This document shows positions 1-10,398 of a stretch of DNA of 64,000 nucleotides, in pieces. Below the pieces are notes generated by a model. It was not told where the DNA came from and made no database searches. It worked only from the letters and a program-made list of their open reading frames with translations. Position numbers and translations under genes: made by a program. Every line of letters starts with the position of its first letter. Positions within the stretch are counted from its first letter, which is position 1. This DNA comes from Macrococcoides caseolyticum (GTDB taxonomy: Bacteria; Bacillota; Bacilli; Staphylococcales; Staphylococcaceae): the NCBI RefSeq assembly GCF_002902665.1, contig NZ_PPRM01000018.1, positions 1 to 64,000 on the forward strand, written 5' to 3'.

Positions 1-16
1 ATTTTTTATTTTTCAT
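1..16 (-). CDS. First codons of a reverse-strand gene leaving the window
   Basis: On the reverse strand a good ribosome binding site (TAAGGAGT, positions 23-30) lies 6 bases before an ATG at 14-16, followed by codons for Lys-Asn-Lys-Lys. The run of Lys and Asn codons suits a Gram-positive signal peptide or a small basic N-terminus, but only five codons are visible and no function can be given. It is divergent from pheS, so 17-169 would hold both promoters. Confidence 0.4.
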
Positions 17-169
17 GATAAGACTCCTTAGTTAATATATTTTAGTATAATAAATAATAATAAGGTACTTAATATAAATGATAATACATATGACAATTTT
101 TATCTATATTTTTTGCTTAAAGTTTTCCTGATATATTGTTTGGATGTATATATACTATGACCTATGGGC

Positions 170-198
170 TTGAATAAAGTGTTTACATTTTATATAAT
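170..198 (+). promoter_or_regulatory. Promoter of pheST
   Basis: TTGAAT (170-175), 17-base spacer, TATAAT (193-198). This is a near-consensus sigma-A promoter that would start RNA near 205, just ahead of the T-box leader. Confidence 0.7.
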
Positions 199-204
199 AA
201 AAAT

Positions 205-434
205 AATGAAATACATCGCCGTTTTATCAGTCGGGATACATATGTGTTGTTAAGAGAGTTTCACATTGGTGAGAGTGAAATCATCACATACCTATCTTTT
301 CAGCTGACAGGCAGTCTAATAAGAAGTTAGACCGGTTGTTCCGTTATCGCTTAATGAGCTGTGTGCATATGCGCAAATTTGGGTGGTACCGCGGAGTCTT
401 TCGTCCCTTGTATAGGGAGCGAAGGCTTTTTTTA
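205..434 (+). promoter_or_regulatory. T-box leader (tRNA-Phe) of pheST
   Basis: The T-box core GGTGGTACCGCG is at 382-393. It is followed by an intrinsic terminator (stem arms near 397-405 and 415-424, then a T run). Upstream is a Stem I region with an AGAGAG element. TTC at 299-301, followed by A and by a helix strand that can pair with TCAG near 228, is the likely specifier codon and matches Phe. By the known mechanism, uncharged tRNA-Phe stabilises the antiterminator and switches on pheST. The specifier assignment is by eye. Confidence 0.9.
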
Positions 435-459
435 TTGTTTAAAATTAAGGAGGAAGAAC

Positions 460-1530
460 ATGGAACTTAAAGAAAGATTACAGGCGTTAAAGTCTGAGGC
501 AGTGGACAAAGTTAGTCAGATTACAGATAAGAAAGCATTACAAGATATCAAAGTTTCTTACATCGGTAAAAAAGGTGTGATCACTGGGCTGATGAAAGAG
601 ATGAAATCTCTGCCAAACGAAGAGAAACCGATGTTTGGTCAGCTTGTTAATGATGCCAAGCAAACTGTAGAAAGTGCAATTGCAGAAGTTGAAGCACGTA
701 TTGAAGCGGAACTTGTGAACAAACGTCTTCAAAGTGAAACGATTGATATTACGTTACCAGGTAAAAAGTTAAGTCCAGGGAGCAGTCATCCGCTCGACCG
801 TATCGTTGAGGATATTGAAGATTTATTCATCGGTTTGGGCTATGAAATTGTAGAAGGTTTCGAAGTAGAAAGCGATCATTATAACTTTGAAGCGTTAAAT
901 CTTCCAAAATCTCACCCTGCGCGTGATATGCAGGATAGTTTCTACATTTCTGAAGAAGTATTAATGCGTACGCATACATCTCCTGTTCAAGCTCGTACGT
1001 TGGAATCACGTAATGGTGAAGGGCCGGTAAAGATTATTTGTCCAGGTAAAGTCTACCGTCGTGATTCTGATGATGCGACGCATTCACATCAGTTTACACA
1101 AATCGAAGGATTAGTTGTTGATGAGAATATTAAAATGAGCGACCTTAAAGGAACACTTGAATACTTTGCGAAGAAGATGTTCGGTGAAGATCGTGAGATT
1201 CGTCTGCGTCCAAGTTTCTTCCCGTTTACTGAGCCTTCTGTAGAAGTGGATATTTCATGCTTCAAATGTAAAGGTAAAGGCTGCAACGTTTGTAAAGGGA
1301 CAGGATGGATTGAAATTCTCGGTGCCGGTATGGTACATCCGAATGTTTTAGAGATGGCTGGTTTTGATTCTAATAAATATTCTGGATTCGCATTCGGTAT
1401 GGGACCAGATCGTATCGCAATGTTAAAGTATGGTATTGAAGATATTCGTCATTTCTATACGAATGATCTAAGATTTATTCGTCAGTTTTTACGTTTAGAA
1501 GATGGAGGAGAACCGAATGTTAGTAAGTAA
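460..1530 (+). CDS. pheS: Phenylalanyl-tRNA synthetase alpha subunit
   Basis: Catalytic subunit of the alpha2-beta2 class II synthetase that charges tRNA-Phe in the cytoplasm. It has 356 residues, the usual length. An N-terminal coiled-coil tRNA-binding arm covers about 1-85. The class II core follows: motif 2 near 197 ([16 protein letters not shown]), motif 1-like FTEPSVEVD near 256, and motif 3 [14 protein letters not shown] near 308. A cysteine-rich loop (CFKC...CNVCKG) near 267 is typical of Firmicutes PheS. The ATG at 460 follows AAGGAGG at 446-452. An upstream in-frame ATG at 361 lies inside the T-box and is rejected. Controlled by the preceding T-box and co-transcribed with pheT. Confidence 0.98.
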   Translation: MELKERLQALKSEAVDKVSQITDKKALQDIKVSYIGKKGVITGLMKEMKSLPNEEKPMFGQLVNDAKQTVESAIAEVEARIEAELVNKRLQSETIDITLPGKKLSPGSSHPLDRIVEDIEDLFIGLGYEIVEGFEVESDHYNFEALNLPKSHPARDMQDSFYISEEVLMRTHTSPVQARTLESRNGEGPVKIICPGKVYRRDSDDATHSHQFTQIEGLVVDENIKMSDLKGTLEYFAKKMFGEDREIRLRPSFFPFTEPSVEVDISCFKCKGKGCNVCKGTGWIEILGAGMVHPNVLEMAGFDSNKYSGFAFGMGPDRIAMLKYGIEDIRHFYTNDLRFIRQFLRLEDGGEPNVSK

Positions 1531-3916
1531 AGAATGGTTAGATGAATATGTAAAAGTTGATGTTCCGGTAGAAGCACTTGCTGAGAAGATTACAAGAAGC
1601 GGAATTGAGATTGAAGAAATTATTGATTATAGAAAAGATATTAAGGACTTAGTGGTTGGACATGTAGAATCGATCGAGAAGCATCCTGATGCAGATAAAT
1701 TAAATGTCTGCCAGGTGAATGTTGGCGAAGAAGTGAAACAAATTGTCTGTGGTGCACCGAACGTCGCAACTGGTCAGACAGTAATCGTCTGCTTACCTGG
1801 GGGACGTCTGCCAGGTGGCATTAAGATAAAAAAAGCGAAATTACGCGGAGTAGAATCTAACGGTATGATTTGTTCATTAGGTGAACTAGGTATCTCTTCA
1901 AACTTGATTCCAGAAGCGTACGAAAAAGGGATATACGTATTTGAAGAAGCTATCGCGCCAGGTACAGATGCACTTGCTGCATTATCGCTAGATGATGCTG
2001 TTATGGAATTCGGTCTAACACCTAATAGAAGCGACTGTATGAGCATGATTGGTTCTGCGTTTGAGACAAGTGCATTATATGAAGAACCATTGAAGCTACC
2101 TGAATCGAATATTAATGAAACGATTGAACAAGTAGCAGACTTAATCAGTATTGAAATTGAAGATGCGACGTTATCACCGTATTATGCTGCACGTATCGTG
2201 AAGAATGTAAAGATCGGACCTTCACCTGCACATATTCAAGGCCGCTTAATTAAAGCGGGTATCCGCCCGATTAATAACGTGGTTGATGTATCGAATTACG
2301 TTATGCTGGAATATGGACAGCCGCTGCATATGTTTGATTATGATAAGATTGGCAGCACAACAATTAAAGTTCGTCCAGCAACTGATGGTGAAAAGATGAC
2401 AACATTAGATGATAAGGAGCGCGCATTAACTGCAGAAGATATCGTGATTACAAACGGTACAACGCCAGTAGCGCTTGCTGGGGTGATGGGAGGAGATTTC
2501 TCTGAAGTAACGGACAGTACAGTGAATGTATTGATTGAGTCTGCAATGTTTGCACCGCTAAACATACGTAAAACTGCCAACCGTCTGAACTTGCGCTCTG
2601 AATCATCAAGTCGCTTCGAAAAAGGTGTTGCAGCAGAATTTGTGCTTGATGCATTAGACCGTGCAGCATATCTCCTGCAGGAAAATGCACAAGGGGAAGT
2701 TTTAAGTGGTATTGCTTCAGCTGGGACATTACCACAATTTACAACGAATGTGCAAATTACAACGGATGATATTAATCAGCTTATTGGATTTGATATCTCT
2801 AATACCGAAATTAAAAATATATTCGAACGTCTTGGCTTTGAAACAAAAGTGGATGGTGATTCATTCAATGTCATCGTACCTTCTCGTCGTGGTGACATTA
2901 CTATTAAAGAAGATTTAGTTGAAGAAGTTGCGCGTATTTATGGTTATGACGCACTGCCTGCCACATTACCAGAAACAAAGACGAACAAACAAGTAGGACT
3001 GACGGATTATCAGGCGAAACGTCGCGCAGTGAAGGCATTGCTTCAAGGGTTAGGATTAAATCAGGCAATCACCTATGCACTTGTCTCAAATGAAAAATCA
3101 AAACAATTCGCACTAAAAGAAGCTGAAACGACAGCACTCTTAATGCCAATGAGCGAAGATCATGCGGTGCTACGTCAGTCATTATTGCCTCACTTAATTG
3201 ACGTCGTAAGCTATAATAATGCACGTCAAATGAAAGATGTCGCGTTCTATGAAATTGGCAATACATTCTTTAAACAAGAAGACTTATTACCTTCAGAAGA
3301 AGAACATGTTGCTGGGATTATTACTGGACTTGTCACACCAACGATGCATCAAGGGAAAAAGGAACACGTTGACTTTTTCCATGTGAAAGGAATAGTGGAG
3401 GCGATAAGTGAAAGATTAGGTCTAGCGTTCCGTTACGTTAGAAGTGATGAGCCAATGTTACATCCTGGTCGTAGTGCAGATATCTACGTGAATGAGACGA
3501 AAATCGGCATCATTGGTCAATTGCATCCGACAGTTGAAAAAGAGAATGATCTAAAAGAAACTTATGTATTTGAATTAGACTTAAATGCCTTACTTTCCAT
3601 TAATCAAGGTCAGATTATCTACAGTATGATTCCGAAGTTCCCGGGAACAAGCCGTGACATTTCACTGGAAGTAGAACGTAAACAAGATACGGGTGACCTG
3701 ATTGCAGAGATTCTTAAAGTAGATTCTAAGTACTTGAAGTCAGCTGAAGTATTCGACGTATACGAAGGTGAGCATATTGCACAAGATAAGAAATCAGTAG
3801 CGATTCGAATGGAATTCCTGAATCCGGAACAGACACTGACAGATGAAGAAATTAAACCGATATATGATGCGGTTATTGAAAGATTAGAGTCAATGGGCGC
3901 TAAACTTAGAGGATAA
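1517..3916 (+). CDS. pheT: Phenylalanyl-tRNA synthetase beta subunit
   Basis: Partner of PheS: it binds tRNA-Phe and edits mischarged Tyr-tRNA-Phe. At 799 residues it has the full domain order: an EMAP/OB tRNA-binding fold about 40-150, the B3/B4 editing region about 200-400, B5, a degenerate class II core, and a C-terminal ferredoxin-like anticodon-binding domain (about 705-799). The ATG at 1517 follows GGAGG at 1504-1508 and gives the family N-terminus [12 protein letters not shown]. It overlaps the end of pheS by 14 bases, which suggests translational coupling. Confidence 0.98.
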   Translation: MLVSKEWLDEYVKVDVPVEALAEKITRSGIEIEEIIDYRKDIKDLVVGHVESIEKHPDADKLNVCQVNVGEEVKQIVCGAPNVATGQTVIVCLPGGRLPGGIKIKKAKLRGVESNGMICSLGELGISSNLIPEAYEKGIYVFEEAIAPGTDALAALSLDDAVMEFGLTPNRSDCMSMIGSAFETSALYEEPLKLPESNINETIEQVADLISIEIEDATLSPYYAARIVKNVKIGPSPAHIQGRLIKAGIRPINNVVDVSNYVMLEYGQPLHMFDYDKIGSTTIKVRPATDGEKMTTLDDKERALTAEDIVITNGTTPVALAGVMGGDFSEVTDSTVNVLIESAMFAPLNIRKTANRLNLRSESSSRFEKGVAAEFVLDALDRAAYLLQENAQGEVLSGIASAGTLPQFTTNVQITTDDINQLIGFDISNTEIKNIFERLGFETKVDGDSFNVIVPSRRGDITIKEDLVEEVARIYGYDALPATLPETKTNKQVGLTDYQAKRRAVKALLQGLGLNQAITYALVSNEKSKQFALKEAETTALLMPMSEDHAVLRQSLLPHLIDVVSYNNARQMKDVAFYEIGNTFFKQEDLLPSEEEHVAGIITGLVTPTMHQGKKEHVDFFHVKGIVEAISERLGLAFRYVRSDEPMLHPGRSADIYVNETKIGIIGQLHPTVEKENDLKETYVFELDLNALLSINQGQIIYSMIPKFPGTSRDISLEVERKQDTGDLIAEILKVDSKYLKSAEVFDVYEGEHIAQDKKSVAIRMEFLNPEQTLTDEEIKPIYDAVIERLESMGAKLRG

Positions 3917-3923
3917 AAAATAG

Positions 3924-3949
3924 GCTGACAATCGTCAGCTTATTTTTTT
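3924..3949. terminator. Terminator shared by pheT and rnhC
   Basis: GCTGAC (3924-3929) and GTCAGC (3934-3939) form a short stem flanked by A-rich and T-rich tracts on both sides, so it can end both the + transcript of pheT and the - transcript of rnhC. Confidence 0.7.
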
Positions 3950-4881
3950 ATGAGCTTCAATGCTTTTTCTCTATTTTTAAAGTCTTTTTTCGTTATCGTA
4001 TCTAAATAATCAATGCCTCTAAGTTTAATAATTTTTGCAGCTTCGACATCTACTTTAGCGCCTGCTCCTTTTGTGATTGAGATGCCGGTCTCTTTAATTA
4101 TTTGTTCGAAATGTTTTACAAACGCATATCTTGCAATAATGGAGCTTGCGGCGATGGCAATCGCTTTAGATTCACCTTTCGTTTCGAATTTAGTTTTATT
4201 TCGCTCAGGTATTGCACCGAGTGCATAATTTTCATATACACCTTGAACTGCAAACTGGTCGATTACAATGTAATCAACAGGTTCTTCTATTTTGTTCAGA
4301 ACGTTTTTAATCGCTTCATTATGCAGCACCGCTTTCATCTTAACTTGTGACCAGCCCATCTGTTTACGTTCATTATATTTGATGTTATCTAGGACGAGCA
4401 GTGAATGTGGAATTATCGGGATGATTTGTTCTGCAAGTTCTATAATTTGTCTGTCCTTGAGATTCTTAGAATCCATGACACCAAGCACTTTCAGAATTTC
4501 AGCATTTTTCTTTGATACATAGCTCGCGACAACGGTCATCGGTCCGAAGTAGTCCCCAGAACCTGCTTCATCGCTACCGATACAGTTGTAGTTATCATAC
4601 TGGATACTTTCAATGGATACGTTATGCTTAGAGGTAGAATTACTATCTGGAAGTTGCTGAGTGAGTTGAATACCAGCTTTAGAAAGAATTTGTTCACCGA
4701 TTACTTCACTATCTGCACCTTGGATCATCAGTTTATTAGAGTTGTATAATGTGACTGTGTGTCCGGATATTTTTGTTCGATATTTCGTACCTTGTGGAAG
4801 ATTCGTCGTATCAGATGTAGGTAATACATGTTCTATCTTTTTTGATTGTTCATCAGTTAATAGGTAAACTTTATTGGTCAT
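3940..4881 (-). CDS. rnhC: Ribonuclease HIII
   Basis: Cleaves RNA in RNA/DNA hybrids, removing R-loops and primers. It has 313 residues. An N-terminal TBP-like substrate-binding domain (about 1-80) distinguishes HIII from HII. The RNase H core begins with CIGSDEAGSGDYFGP, where Asp104 and Glu105 are the metal ligands typical of HIII (DEAG). The conserved MDSKNL follows about 40 residues later. It is convergent with pheT and divergent from zapA. Its position next to pheT and zapA is conserved in Bacillus and Staphylococcus. Confidence 0.96.
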   Translation of the reverse strand: MTNKVYLLTDEQSKKIEHVLPTSDTTNLPQGTKYRTKISGHTVTLYNSNKLMIQGADSEVIGEQILSKAGIQLTQQLPDSNSTSKHNVSIESIQYDNYNCIGSDEAGSGDYFGPMTVVASYVSKKNAEILKVLGVMDSKNLKDRQIIELAEQIIPIIPHSLLVLDNIKYNERKQMGWSQVKMKAVLHNEAIKNVLNKIEEPVDYIVIDQFAVQGVYENYALGAIPERNKTKFETKGESKAIAIAASSIIARYAFVKHFEQIIKETGISITKGAGAKVDVEAAKIIKLRGIDYLDTITKKDFKNREKALKLIKK

Positions 4882-4980
4882 TTCAGCCTGCTTTCTAACA
4901 TATTAGTATGTTTTTATTGTTAATTATCATATAAAAATGTTAACATAAACTAAAATAAATAACGATGTCGGAGTGTTGAT

Positions 4981-5253
4981 ATGGGAGAGTTTAAGAATCG
5001 TATTACTGTAAATATATATGATCAATTCTATACTATCCTCGGCGAAGAAGAGCCGAGCCACATCCGTCACGTTGCGAGTCTTGTTGATGAACGTATTCGG
5101 GAGATTGCTAAGTATAATGCAGGTCTCGACACTTCACGAAAGGCTGTGCTTGCAGCAGTTAACGTGATGGATGATTATGTGAAACTAAAGGAAGAACACG
5201 ATTTACTGTTAGATAAGTTGAATCGTCTAGAGGGTAATAACAGTCATGATTAA
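4981..5253 (+). CDS. zapA: Cell division protein ZapA
   Basis: A 90-residue FtsZ-associated protein that bundles FtsZ filaments. The N-terminal globular part (about 1-50) contains the YTILGEEEPSHIRHVASLVDERI stretch typical of the family. The remainder is a dimerising coiled coil (AAVNVMDDYVKLKEEHDLLLDKL). The start ATG follows CGGAG. The last codons overlap cvpA by 8 bases, so the two genes are probably translated together. Location rnhC-zapA-cvpA-polX-mutS2 matches Bacillus. Confidence 0.93.
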   Translation: MGEFKNRITVNIYDQFYTILGEEEPSHIRHVASLVDERIREIAKYNAGLDTSRKAVLAAVNVMDDYVKLKEEHDLLLDKLNRLEGNNSHD

Positions 5254-5788
5254 TATTTTATTGATATTCTTTTTGTGTCTAGGAACGATTATCGGTTTTA
5301 GAAGAGGATTGATCTTACAATCACTACATTTAATCGGCACACTCGGATCGTTCATTATTGCACAGCTATTTTATAAGGACCTGGCACAAAAACTCGTGCT
5401 TATGATCCCGTTTCCATCGACAGAAGGGAACTATGAGTCAAAGTTTTTGAATATGATTACCAATGAAATGACATTTTATAATGTTGTAAGTTTTGTAATA
5501 TTATTTTTATTGAGTAAGGTAATCCTTCAATTTATCGCAACTGTTTTTGATTATATTGCACAGTTACCATTACTTAAACAGTTCAATCATTTGTTTGGAG
5601 CGATATTAGGATTTATTGAGTCGCATCTTCTCGTATTTATTGTGCTATTTCTATTGTCGATGATTCCGATAACCGCGATACAAACGAAGTTAGAAGAAAG
5701 CATTATTGCAAATTTAATTGCGAACCATACCCCGATATTAAGTAATTTTGCGAAACATTTGTTTGAATATGCAGGGTTTATCATTTAA
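5246..5788 (+). CDS. CvpA-family membrane protein
   Basis: An integral membrane protein of 180 residues with about four membrane segments (near 2-20, 25-42, 75-97 and 115-140) and the N-terminal GTIIGFRRG motif seen in the CvpA/colicin V production family (YshB in Bacillus). The molecular role of this family in Firmicutes is unclear. It overlaps zapA and lies 46 bases before polX, within one transcription unit. Confidence 0.85.
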   Translation: MINILLIFFLCLGTIIGFRRGLILQSLHLIGTLGSFIIAQLFYKDLAQKLVLMIPFPSTEGNYESKFLNMITNEMTFYNVVSFVILFLLSKVILQFIATVFDYIAQLPLLKQFNHLFGAILGFIESHLLVFIVLFLLSMIPITAIQTKLEESIIANLIANHTPILSNFAKHLFEYAGFII

Positions 5789-5834
5789 TGAAGTCATAGG
5801 CTACTTGTCTATGGCTTTTATTTTGGAGGGTATT

Positions 5835-7544
5835 ATGAATATTACAAAGAAAGATTATATAAAGCAGTTGGAACGCATTGCAACACTACTTGAACTTTCG
5901 GCTGAGAATCCATTCAAAGTTTCTGCATATCGTAAAGCGGCAGCGAACTTAGAGGCATTTGAAGGTGATATTAATGCAATAGCTGATTTCACACAACTTA
6001 AAGGCATCGGTAAAGGCGTCGCTGAAGTGTTGGAAGATATTAGAGCTCACCATGAATCATCTTTACTTAAATCATTGAAGGAACAAATTCCTGAAGGGCT
6101 CATACAGATGCTGAAGATTCGTAATCTAGGTGCTAAAAAGATTGTGAAGATCAATGGTGCACTTGGAATTACAACTGTCGATGAATTAAAAGCAGCATGT
6201 CTGAATAATGAAATCAGTGCACTTGCGGGATTCGGTAAAAAGTCTGAAGAGAACATACTTTCAGGTATAGAGGAAATGCTAACGATGACAGAGAGATTGA
6301 GTATTTATCAAGTGCATCAGTTTACACAGATGATTGATGCAGCGCTTGCTCAAATTGATGAAATCGCTCGTTTCAGTGTGACGGGCAGCTTTAGACGCCG
6401 AAATGAATTTTCTAAAGATATTGACTATATTGTTGAAACAAGTGATCGTGAAAATGTAAAAGTACAGTTAACGAAATTACCCTTTATTAAAAAGGTCGAA
6501 CTCGCTGGGGTTGAGAAAGTCACGGTACAGGCTGAAAGAGAAGATTTAATTACGACGGTTGATTTCGGGTTTACAGATTCCGCCGGCTATGCGCATATGT
6601 TGCAGCATTTCACTGGGAGCAAGGAACACAACATTAGAATTCGTCAGCTTGCAAAGGAAAGAAATGAAAAGATAAGCGAATATGGCATTACAACTGATGA
6701 TGGAAATCTGATTCAGATGCAATCAGAAGCTGAAATTTATCAACATTTTAATCAAACTTTTATTCCACCTGAAATGCGTCAGGACGGTTCCGAATTTGAA
6801 TTTAAAGAATTTGATGAGGTGATTCAGCCCGAAGACATCCGTGGTGATATTCATATGCATACTACATATAGTGATGGTGCGCATACGTTAGAACAGATGA
6901 TTGAAGCATGTATCGCTAAAGGGTACGAATATATGATGATTACGGATCATTCAAAAAGTTTATATGTTGCAAATGGATTGTCAGAAGAACGTTTATTAGA
7001 ACAGCATGCACGGGTAAAAGCATTGGATGCACAATATCCAGAAATTGATATTTATTCAGGTGTTGAGATGGATATATTAGCAGATGGCGAAATGGATTAT
7101 AGCAATGATGTGCTAGCACAGCTTGACTATTGTATTGGTGCTATTCATCAGTCGTTGAATCAAAGTGAAGATGAGATTATGAAACGCCTGATCAATGCCT
7201 GTAATAATCCATACATTAGACATATTGCTCATCCAACGGGAAGGTTGATTGGTCGCCGTAATGGTTATCATGTAAACATGCCGAAACTCATCGAAACTGC
7301 ACAGAAGACAAATACCATCCTTGAAATCAATGCACATCCGATGCGCCTTGATTTATCGAGCGACGTATTAAAGCAATATCCAGATATTAAACTTGTGATC
7401 AACACAGACGCGCATGCAATCGATCAGCTTGATTTAATGAAATATGGTGTGAGTACAGCAATAAAAGGCTATGTGAAAAAAGAACAGGTAATAAACACTT
7501 TACCACGTAAGGATTTTAAATCTTGGATACAGAATGGGAAGTAA
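5835..7544 (+). CDS. polX: DNA polymerase X / 3'-5' exonuclease with PHP domain
   Basis: A gap-filling base-excision repair polymerase of 569 residues, the size of Bacillus PolX. The order is an N-terminal helix-hairpin-helix 8-kDa domain, a fingers region with a second hairpin (LKIRNLGAKKI), and the palm with GSFRRR near 183 followed by the metal-binding DIDYIVE. A C-terminal PHP phosphoesterase domain starts at DIHMHTTYSDG near 338 and ends with NTDAHA. The PHP domain supplies the 3'-5' exonuclease and end-cleaning activities. The ATG at 5835 follows GGAGGG. An upstream in-frame ATG inside cvpA has no ribosome site. Confidence 0.95.
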   Translation: MNITKKDYIKQLERIATLLELSAENPFKVSAYRKAAANLEAFEGDINAIADFTQLKGIGKGVAEVLEDIRAHHESSLLKSLKEQIPEGLIQMLKIRNLGAKKIVKINGALGITTVDELKAACLNNEISALAGFGKKSEENILSGIEEMLTMTERLSIYQVHQFTQMIDAALAQIDEIARFSVTGSFRRRNEFSKDIDYIVETSDRENVKVQLTKLPFIKKVELAGVEKVTVQAEREDLITTVDFGFTDSAGYAHMLQHFTGSKEHNIRIRQLAKERNEKISEYGITTDDGNLIQMQSEAEIYQHFNQTFIPPEMRQDGSEFEFKEFDEVIQPEDIRGDIHMHTTYSDGAHTLEQMIEACIAKGYEYMMITDHSKSLYVANGLSEERLLEQHARVKALDAQYPEIDIYSGVEMDILADGEMDYSNDVLAQLDYCIGAIHQSLNQSEDEIMKRLINACNNPYIRHIAHPTGRLIGRRNGYHVNMPKLIETAQKTNTILEINAHPMRLDLSSDVLKQYPDIKLVINTDAHAIDQLDLMKYGVSTAIKGYVKKEQVINTLPRKDFKSWIQNGK

Positions 7545-7548
7545 TTAT

Positions 7549-9885
7549 ATGAATAAAAAAGCATTAAATATATTAGAATATAACAAAATTATTGAGCGTG
7601 TTGACGCATTTACTCAAAATGAACTTTCAAGCAAAAAAGTGAGGATGACACAACCTATCAGCGACAAAGCTGAAATAGATAGCATGCTTGCACAGCTTGA
7701 AGAAGCACGTCTAATAGAAATGACACAAACAGAACCTGGTATGAGTATGCTGAGCGATATTCAGTCGCTCGTACGCCGTGCAGTAATCGGATCAGTACTT
7801 TCGGTTGTTGAATTAAATAAAATTAAGAACAATATTAAAGTCGTCAACCGTTATAAAACATATATCGCAAACTTGTATGAAGAACGTGAACTAGAAATTC
7901 CGGTGATGTATCACAAGTTTCAACAACTGCCTCAAGTGACGGAACTTGCTGAAAGTATACAGTCTAAGTGTGACGAAACAACATTGTTTGATCATGCATC
8001 ACCGAAACTCTCGGAGATTCGTCAAGAGATGAACCGTATCAACCGTCGTATAAAAGAACGATTAGAAAGCATCGTTCGCAGCTCGAATAACCAGAAGAAG
8101 CTATCAGATGCGATTGTGACGATCCGTAATGGACGACAAGTAATTCCGGTACGTAGTGAATATAAGCAGGATTTTCCCGGTATTGTTCATGATACTTCAA
8201 GTAGCGGACAGACATTTTATATTGAACCAAATAGCATTGTCCAGTTATCGACTGAACTCAGTGCAGTAACACATCGTGAGCAAGAAGAAGTTGAGCGTAT
8301 TCTGTATGAACTGACGAATGAAGTCGCAGAATATGATAATGCACTGACATATTCGACGGATGTGTTATCTGATTTAGACGTACTTATGGCTAAAGCGAAA
8401 TATGGAAATCGTAACAAGATGGTTATGCCGAATGTTGTAAATGCGCGTACTGTAGATCTACCAGGCGCCTGGCATCCGTTATTACCGGCTGATACGGTCG
8501 TAAAAAATAATATCAGTTTTATCGGTGATACACAGACCGTCATCATAACTGGACCCAATACAGGTGGTAAGACAGTAACATTAAAAACAACCGGCCTGAT
8601 TATCTTGATGACACAAAGCGGTATGATGATACCTGCAGCAGAAGGGGCAACAATCAGCGTTTTCGACGAAGTATTCTGTGATATCGGTGATGAACAGTCA
8701 ATTGAGCAGTCACTTTCAACGTTCTCAAGCCATATGACAAATATTGTATCGATATTAAAAGAGATGACAAGTAACAGTTTCGTTATGTTTGATGAACTTG
8801 GTGCAGGAACAGATCCAAGTGAAGGTGCGGCACTGGCGATGAGTATATTAGATAGATGTCTCGAGCAGAACGTTATGACGATGGCGACAACACATTATCC
8901 AGAACTTAAAGCTTATAGTTATAATCGTGAGCATGTTATGAATGCGAGCGTGGAGTTTGACATTGAAACATTAAGTCCAACTTATCGTTTACTGATGGGG
9001 GTACCAGGTAAAAGTAATGCGTTTGATATCGCGAAGAAGTTAGGACTGAGTCCTTCGATCATAAAGCATGCACGACAAATGATTCAAATGGATGATGTTG
9101 AGATAGATAATATGATCAAAAGCTTAGAAAGTAATGCAAAGCAGATGGAAGATGATCGCATCTTCACCGAACAGCTGAAGTTAGAAGTTCAGTCATTGCA
9201 TAGTGACTTAAAGAAGAATTTTGACAGTTATCTAGCACAGAAAGAAAACTTAATTGAACGTGCGAAACAAGATGCGAATAAGATTGTTAAAGATGCTGAA
9301 AAAGAAGCGGATGAACTATTAAAAACATTACGTAACTTAAAATCAAATGCAGATATAAAAGAAAACGAATTGATTGAAAAACGTTCAAAACTCGGTGAAA
9401 TGTATCATGAAACAAAGATTAAAGCAGATAAAAAATCAACGAAGAATGAAGTGATAGAAAAAGGTGATCACGTAAAAGTGTTAAGTTACGGTCAAAAAGG
9501 AGTCATCCTTGATGTAGATGGCAAGGAAGCAATTGTACAGATGGGAATTATCAAGATGAAACTACCGCTTGATGAACTCGAAAAAGAAGCACCGCCTAAA
9601 GAGGATAAGATTCGTGTAGTACCGCGAAGTAATCGTCAGACAATTAAGATGGAACTGGACCTGCGCGGTGAACGCTATGAAGACGCACTAATAAAACTAG
9701 AACAATATCTGGATCAGGCGCTTCTCAGTAATTATGAACAGGTGACGATCATTCATGGTAAAGGTACGGGTGCCCTTCAAAAAGGAGTGCAACAATATTT
9801 AAGACGTTCAAAAGCTGTATCAAGTTTCCGTGGAGGTACACCTTCAGAAGGTGGATTCGGTGTTACAGTGGTTGAACTGAAGTAA
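7549..9885 (+). CDS. mutS2: Endonuclease MutS2
   Basis: A MutS-family ATPase without the mismatch-recognition domain. In Firmicutes it suppresses homologous recombination and acts on collided ribosomes. It has 778 residues. Walker A GPNTGGKTVTLK is near 335 and Walker B FVMFDELGAGTDPSEGA near 411. A long coiled coil covers about 510-620. The C-terminal Smr nuclease domain (about 704-778) carries LDLRG and the HGKGTGAL motif. The start is placed at ATG 7549 by homology and a GGGAAG weak site. An ATG five codons earlier overlaps the end of polX. Confidence 0.95.
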   Translation: MNKKALNILEYNKIIERVDAFTQNELSSKKVRMTQPISDKAEIDSMLAQLEEARLIEMTQTEPGMSMLSDIQSLVRRAVIGSVLSVVELNKIKNNIKVVNRYKTYIANLYEERELEIPVMYHKFQQLPQVTELAESIQSKCDETTLFDHASPKLSEIRQEMNRINRRIKERLESIVRSSNNQKKLSDAIVTIRNGRQVIPVRSEYKQDFPGIVHDTSSSGQTFYIEPNSIVQLSTELSAVTHREQEEVERILYELTNEVAEYDNALTYSTDVLSDLDVLMAKAKYGNRNKMVMPNVVNARTVDLPGAWHPLLPADTVVKNNISFIGDTQTVIITGPNTGGKTVTLKTTGLIILMTQSGMMIPAAEGATISVFDEVFCDIGDEQSIEQSLSTFSSHMTNIVSILKEMTSNSFVMFDELGAGTDPSEGAALAMSILDRCLEQNVMTMATTHYPELKAYSYNREHVMNASVEFDIETLSPTYRLLMGVPGKSNAFDIAKKLGLSPSIIKHARQMIQMDDVEIDNMIKSLESNAKQMEDDRIFTEQLKLEVQSLHSDLKKNFDSYLAQKENLIERAKQDANKIVKDAEKEADELLKTLRNLKSNADIKENELIEKRSKLGEMYHETKIKADKKSTKNEVIEKGDHVKVLSYGQKGVILDVDGKEAIVQMGIIKMKLPLDELEKEAPPKEDKIRVVPRSNRQTIKMELDLRGERYEDALIKLEQYLDQALLSNYEQVTIIHGKGTGALQKGVQQYLRRSKAVSSFRGGTPSEGGFGVTVVELK

Positions 9886-9894
9886 GGAGGAGCT

Positions 9895-9990
9895 ATGGAT
9901 AATTTCGATATGTATAAGCTCGCAAAGGTGCTGATTGTAATTTCAGTACTGATGCTTTTAGGTGGCATCATTTATTTATTTGTAGTTTAA
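9895..9990 (+). CDS. 31-residue single-span membrane peptide
   Basis: A short ORF after mutS2 with an almost perfect ribosome site (AAGGAGGAGC) and ATG at 9895, stopping at 9990. The peptide has a short polar head (MDNFDMYKLAK) followed by about 20 hydrophobic residues (VLIVISVLMLLGGIIYLFVV), so it should insert as one transmembrane helix. It lies only 9 bases after the mutS2 stop and before the trxA promoter. No family is recognised. The start signal is the strongest evidence that it is real. Confidence 0.7.
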   Translation: MDNFDMYKLAKVLIVISVLMLLGGIIYLFVV

Positions 9991-10006
9991 TAAATGAGCA
10001 AAAGGA

Positions 10007-10035
10007 ATGACCATCAGATATTTATTTGATATACT
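10007..10035 (+). promoter_or_regulatory. Promoter of trxA
   Basis: ATGACC (10007-10012), 17-base spacer, and an extended -10 TGaTATACT (10027-10035). RNA would start near 10042, about 30 bases before the trxA ATG. Confidence 0.6.
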
Positions 10036-10071
10036 CCTTTTATAAACAGAATAGATATGGAGGAATAATTT

Positions 10072-10386
10072 ATGGCTTTAATTAATGCAACAGATAGTAA
10101 CTTTGAAGATAATATTAAAGAAGGTGTGACTTTAGTAGACTTCTGGGCACCTTGGTGTGGGCCTTGTAAAATGATCGCACCTGTATTAGAAGATTTAGCG
10201 AAAGACATCGAAGGTAAAGCAAACATCGTTAAAGTTGACGTTGATGAAAACCAGGCAACAGCAGCTAAATTTGAAGTGATGAGCATCCCAACTTTAATCG
10301 TATTTAAAGATGGTCAAGCAGTAGACAAAGTTGTAGGGTTCCAACCTAAAGAACAATTACAAGCTGTGCTTGCGAAACATTACTAA
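10072..10386 (+). CDS. trxA: Thioredoxin
   Basis: A cytoplasmic dithiol reductase of 104 residues. The active site WCGPC is at 28-32, preceded by the buried Asp of VDFWAPW. The cis-proline loop SIPT follows, and the C-terminal glycine region (VVGFQP) is conserved. The ATG follows GGAGG at 10059-10063. It has its own promoter and terminator, consistent with high expression. The position between mutS2 and uvrC is conserved in Staphylococcus. Confidence 0.98.
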   Translation: MALINATDSNFEDNIKEGVTLVDFWAPWCGPCKMIAPVLEDLAKDIEGKANIVKVDVDENQATAAKFEVMSIPTLIVFKDGQAVDKVVGFQPKEQLQAVLAKHY

Positions 10387-10398
10387 TCAATAATACTT

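Noticed and set aside
361-459. N-terminal extension of PheS
   Set aside because: It would translate the T-box core and its terminator. The family start is at 460.
8459-8474. Palindrome CCAGGCGCCTGG in mutS2
   Set aside because: Only 12 bases, within coding sequence, with no positional meaning. Likely chance.
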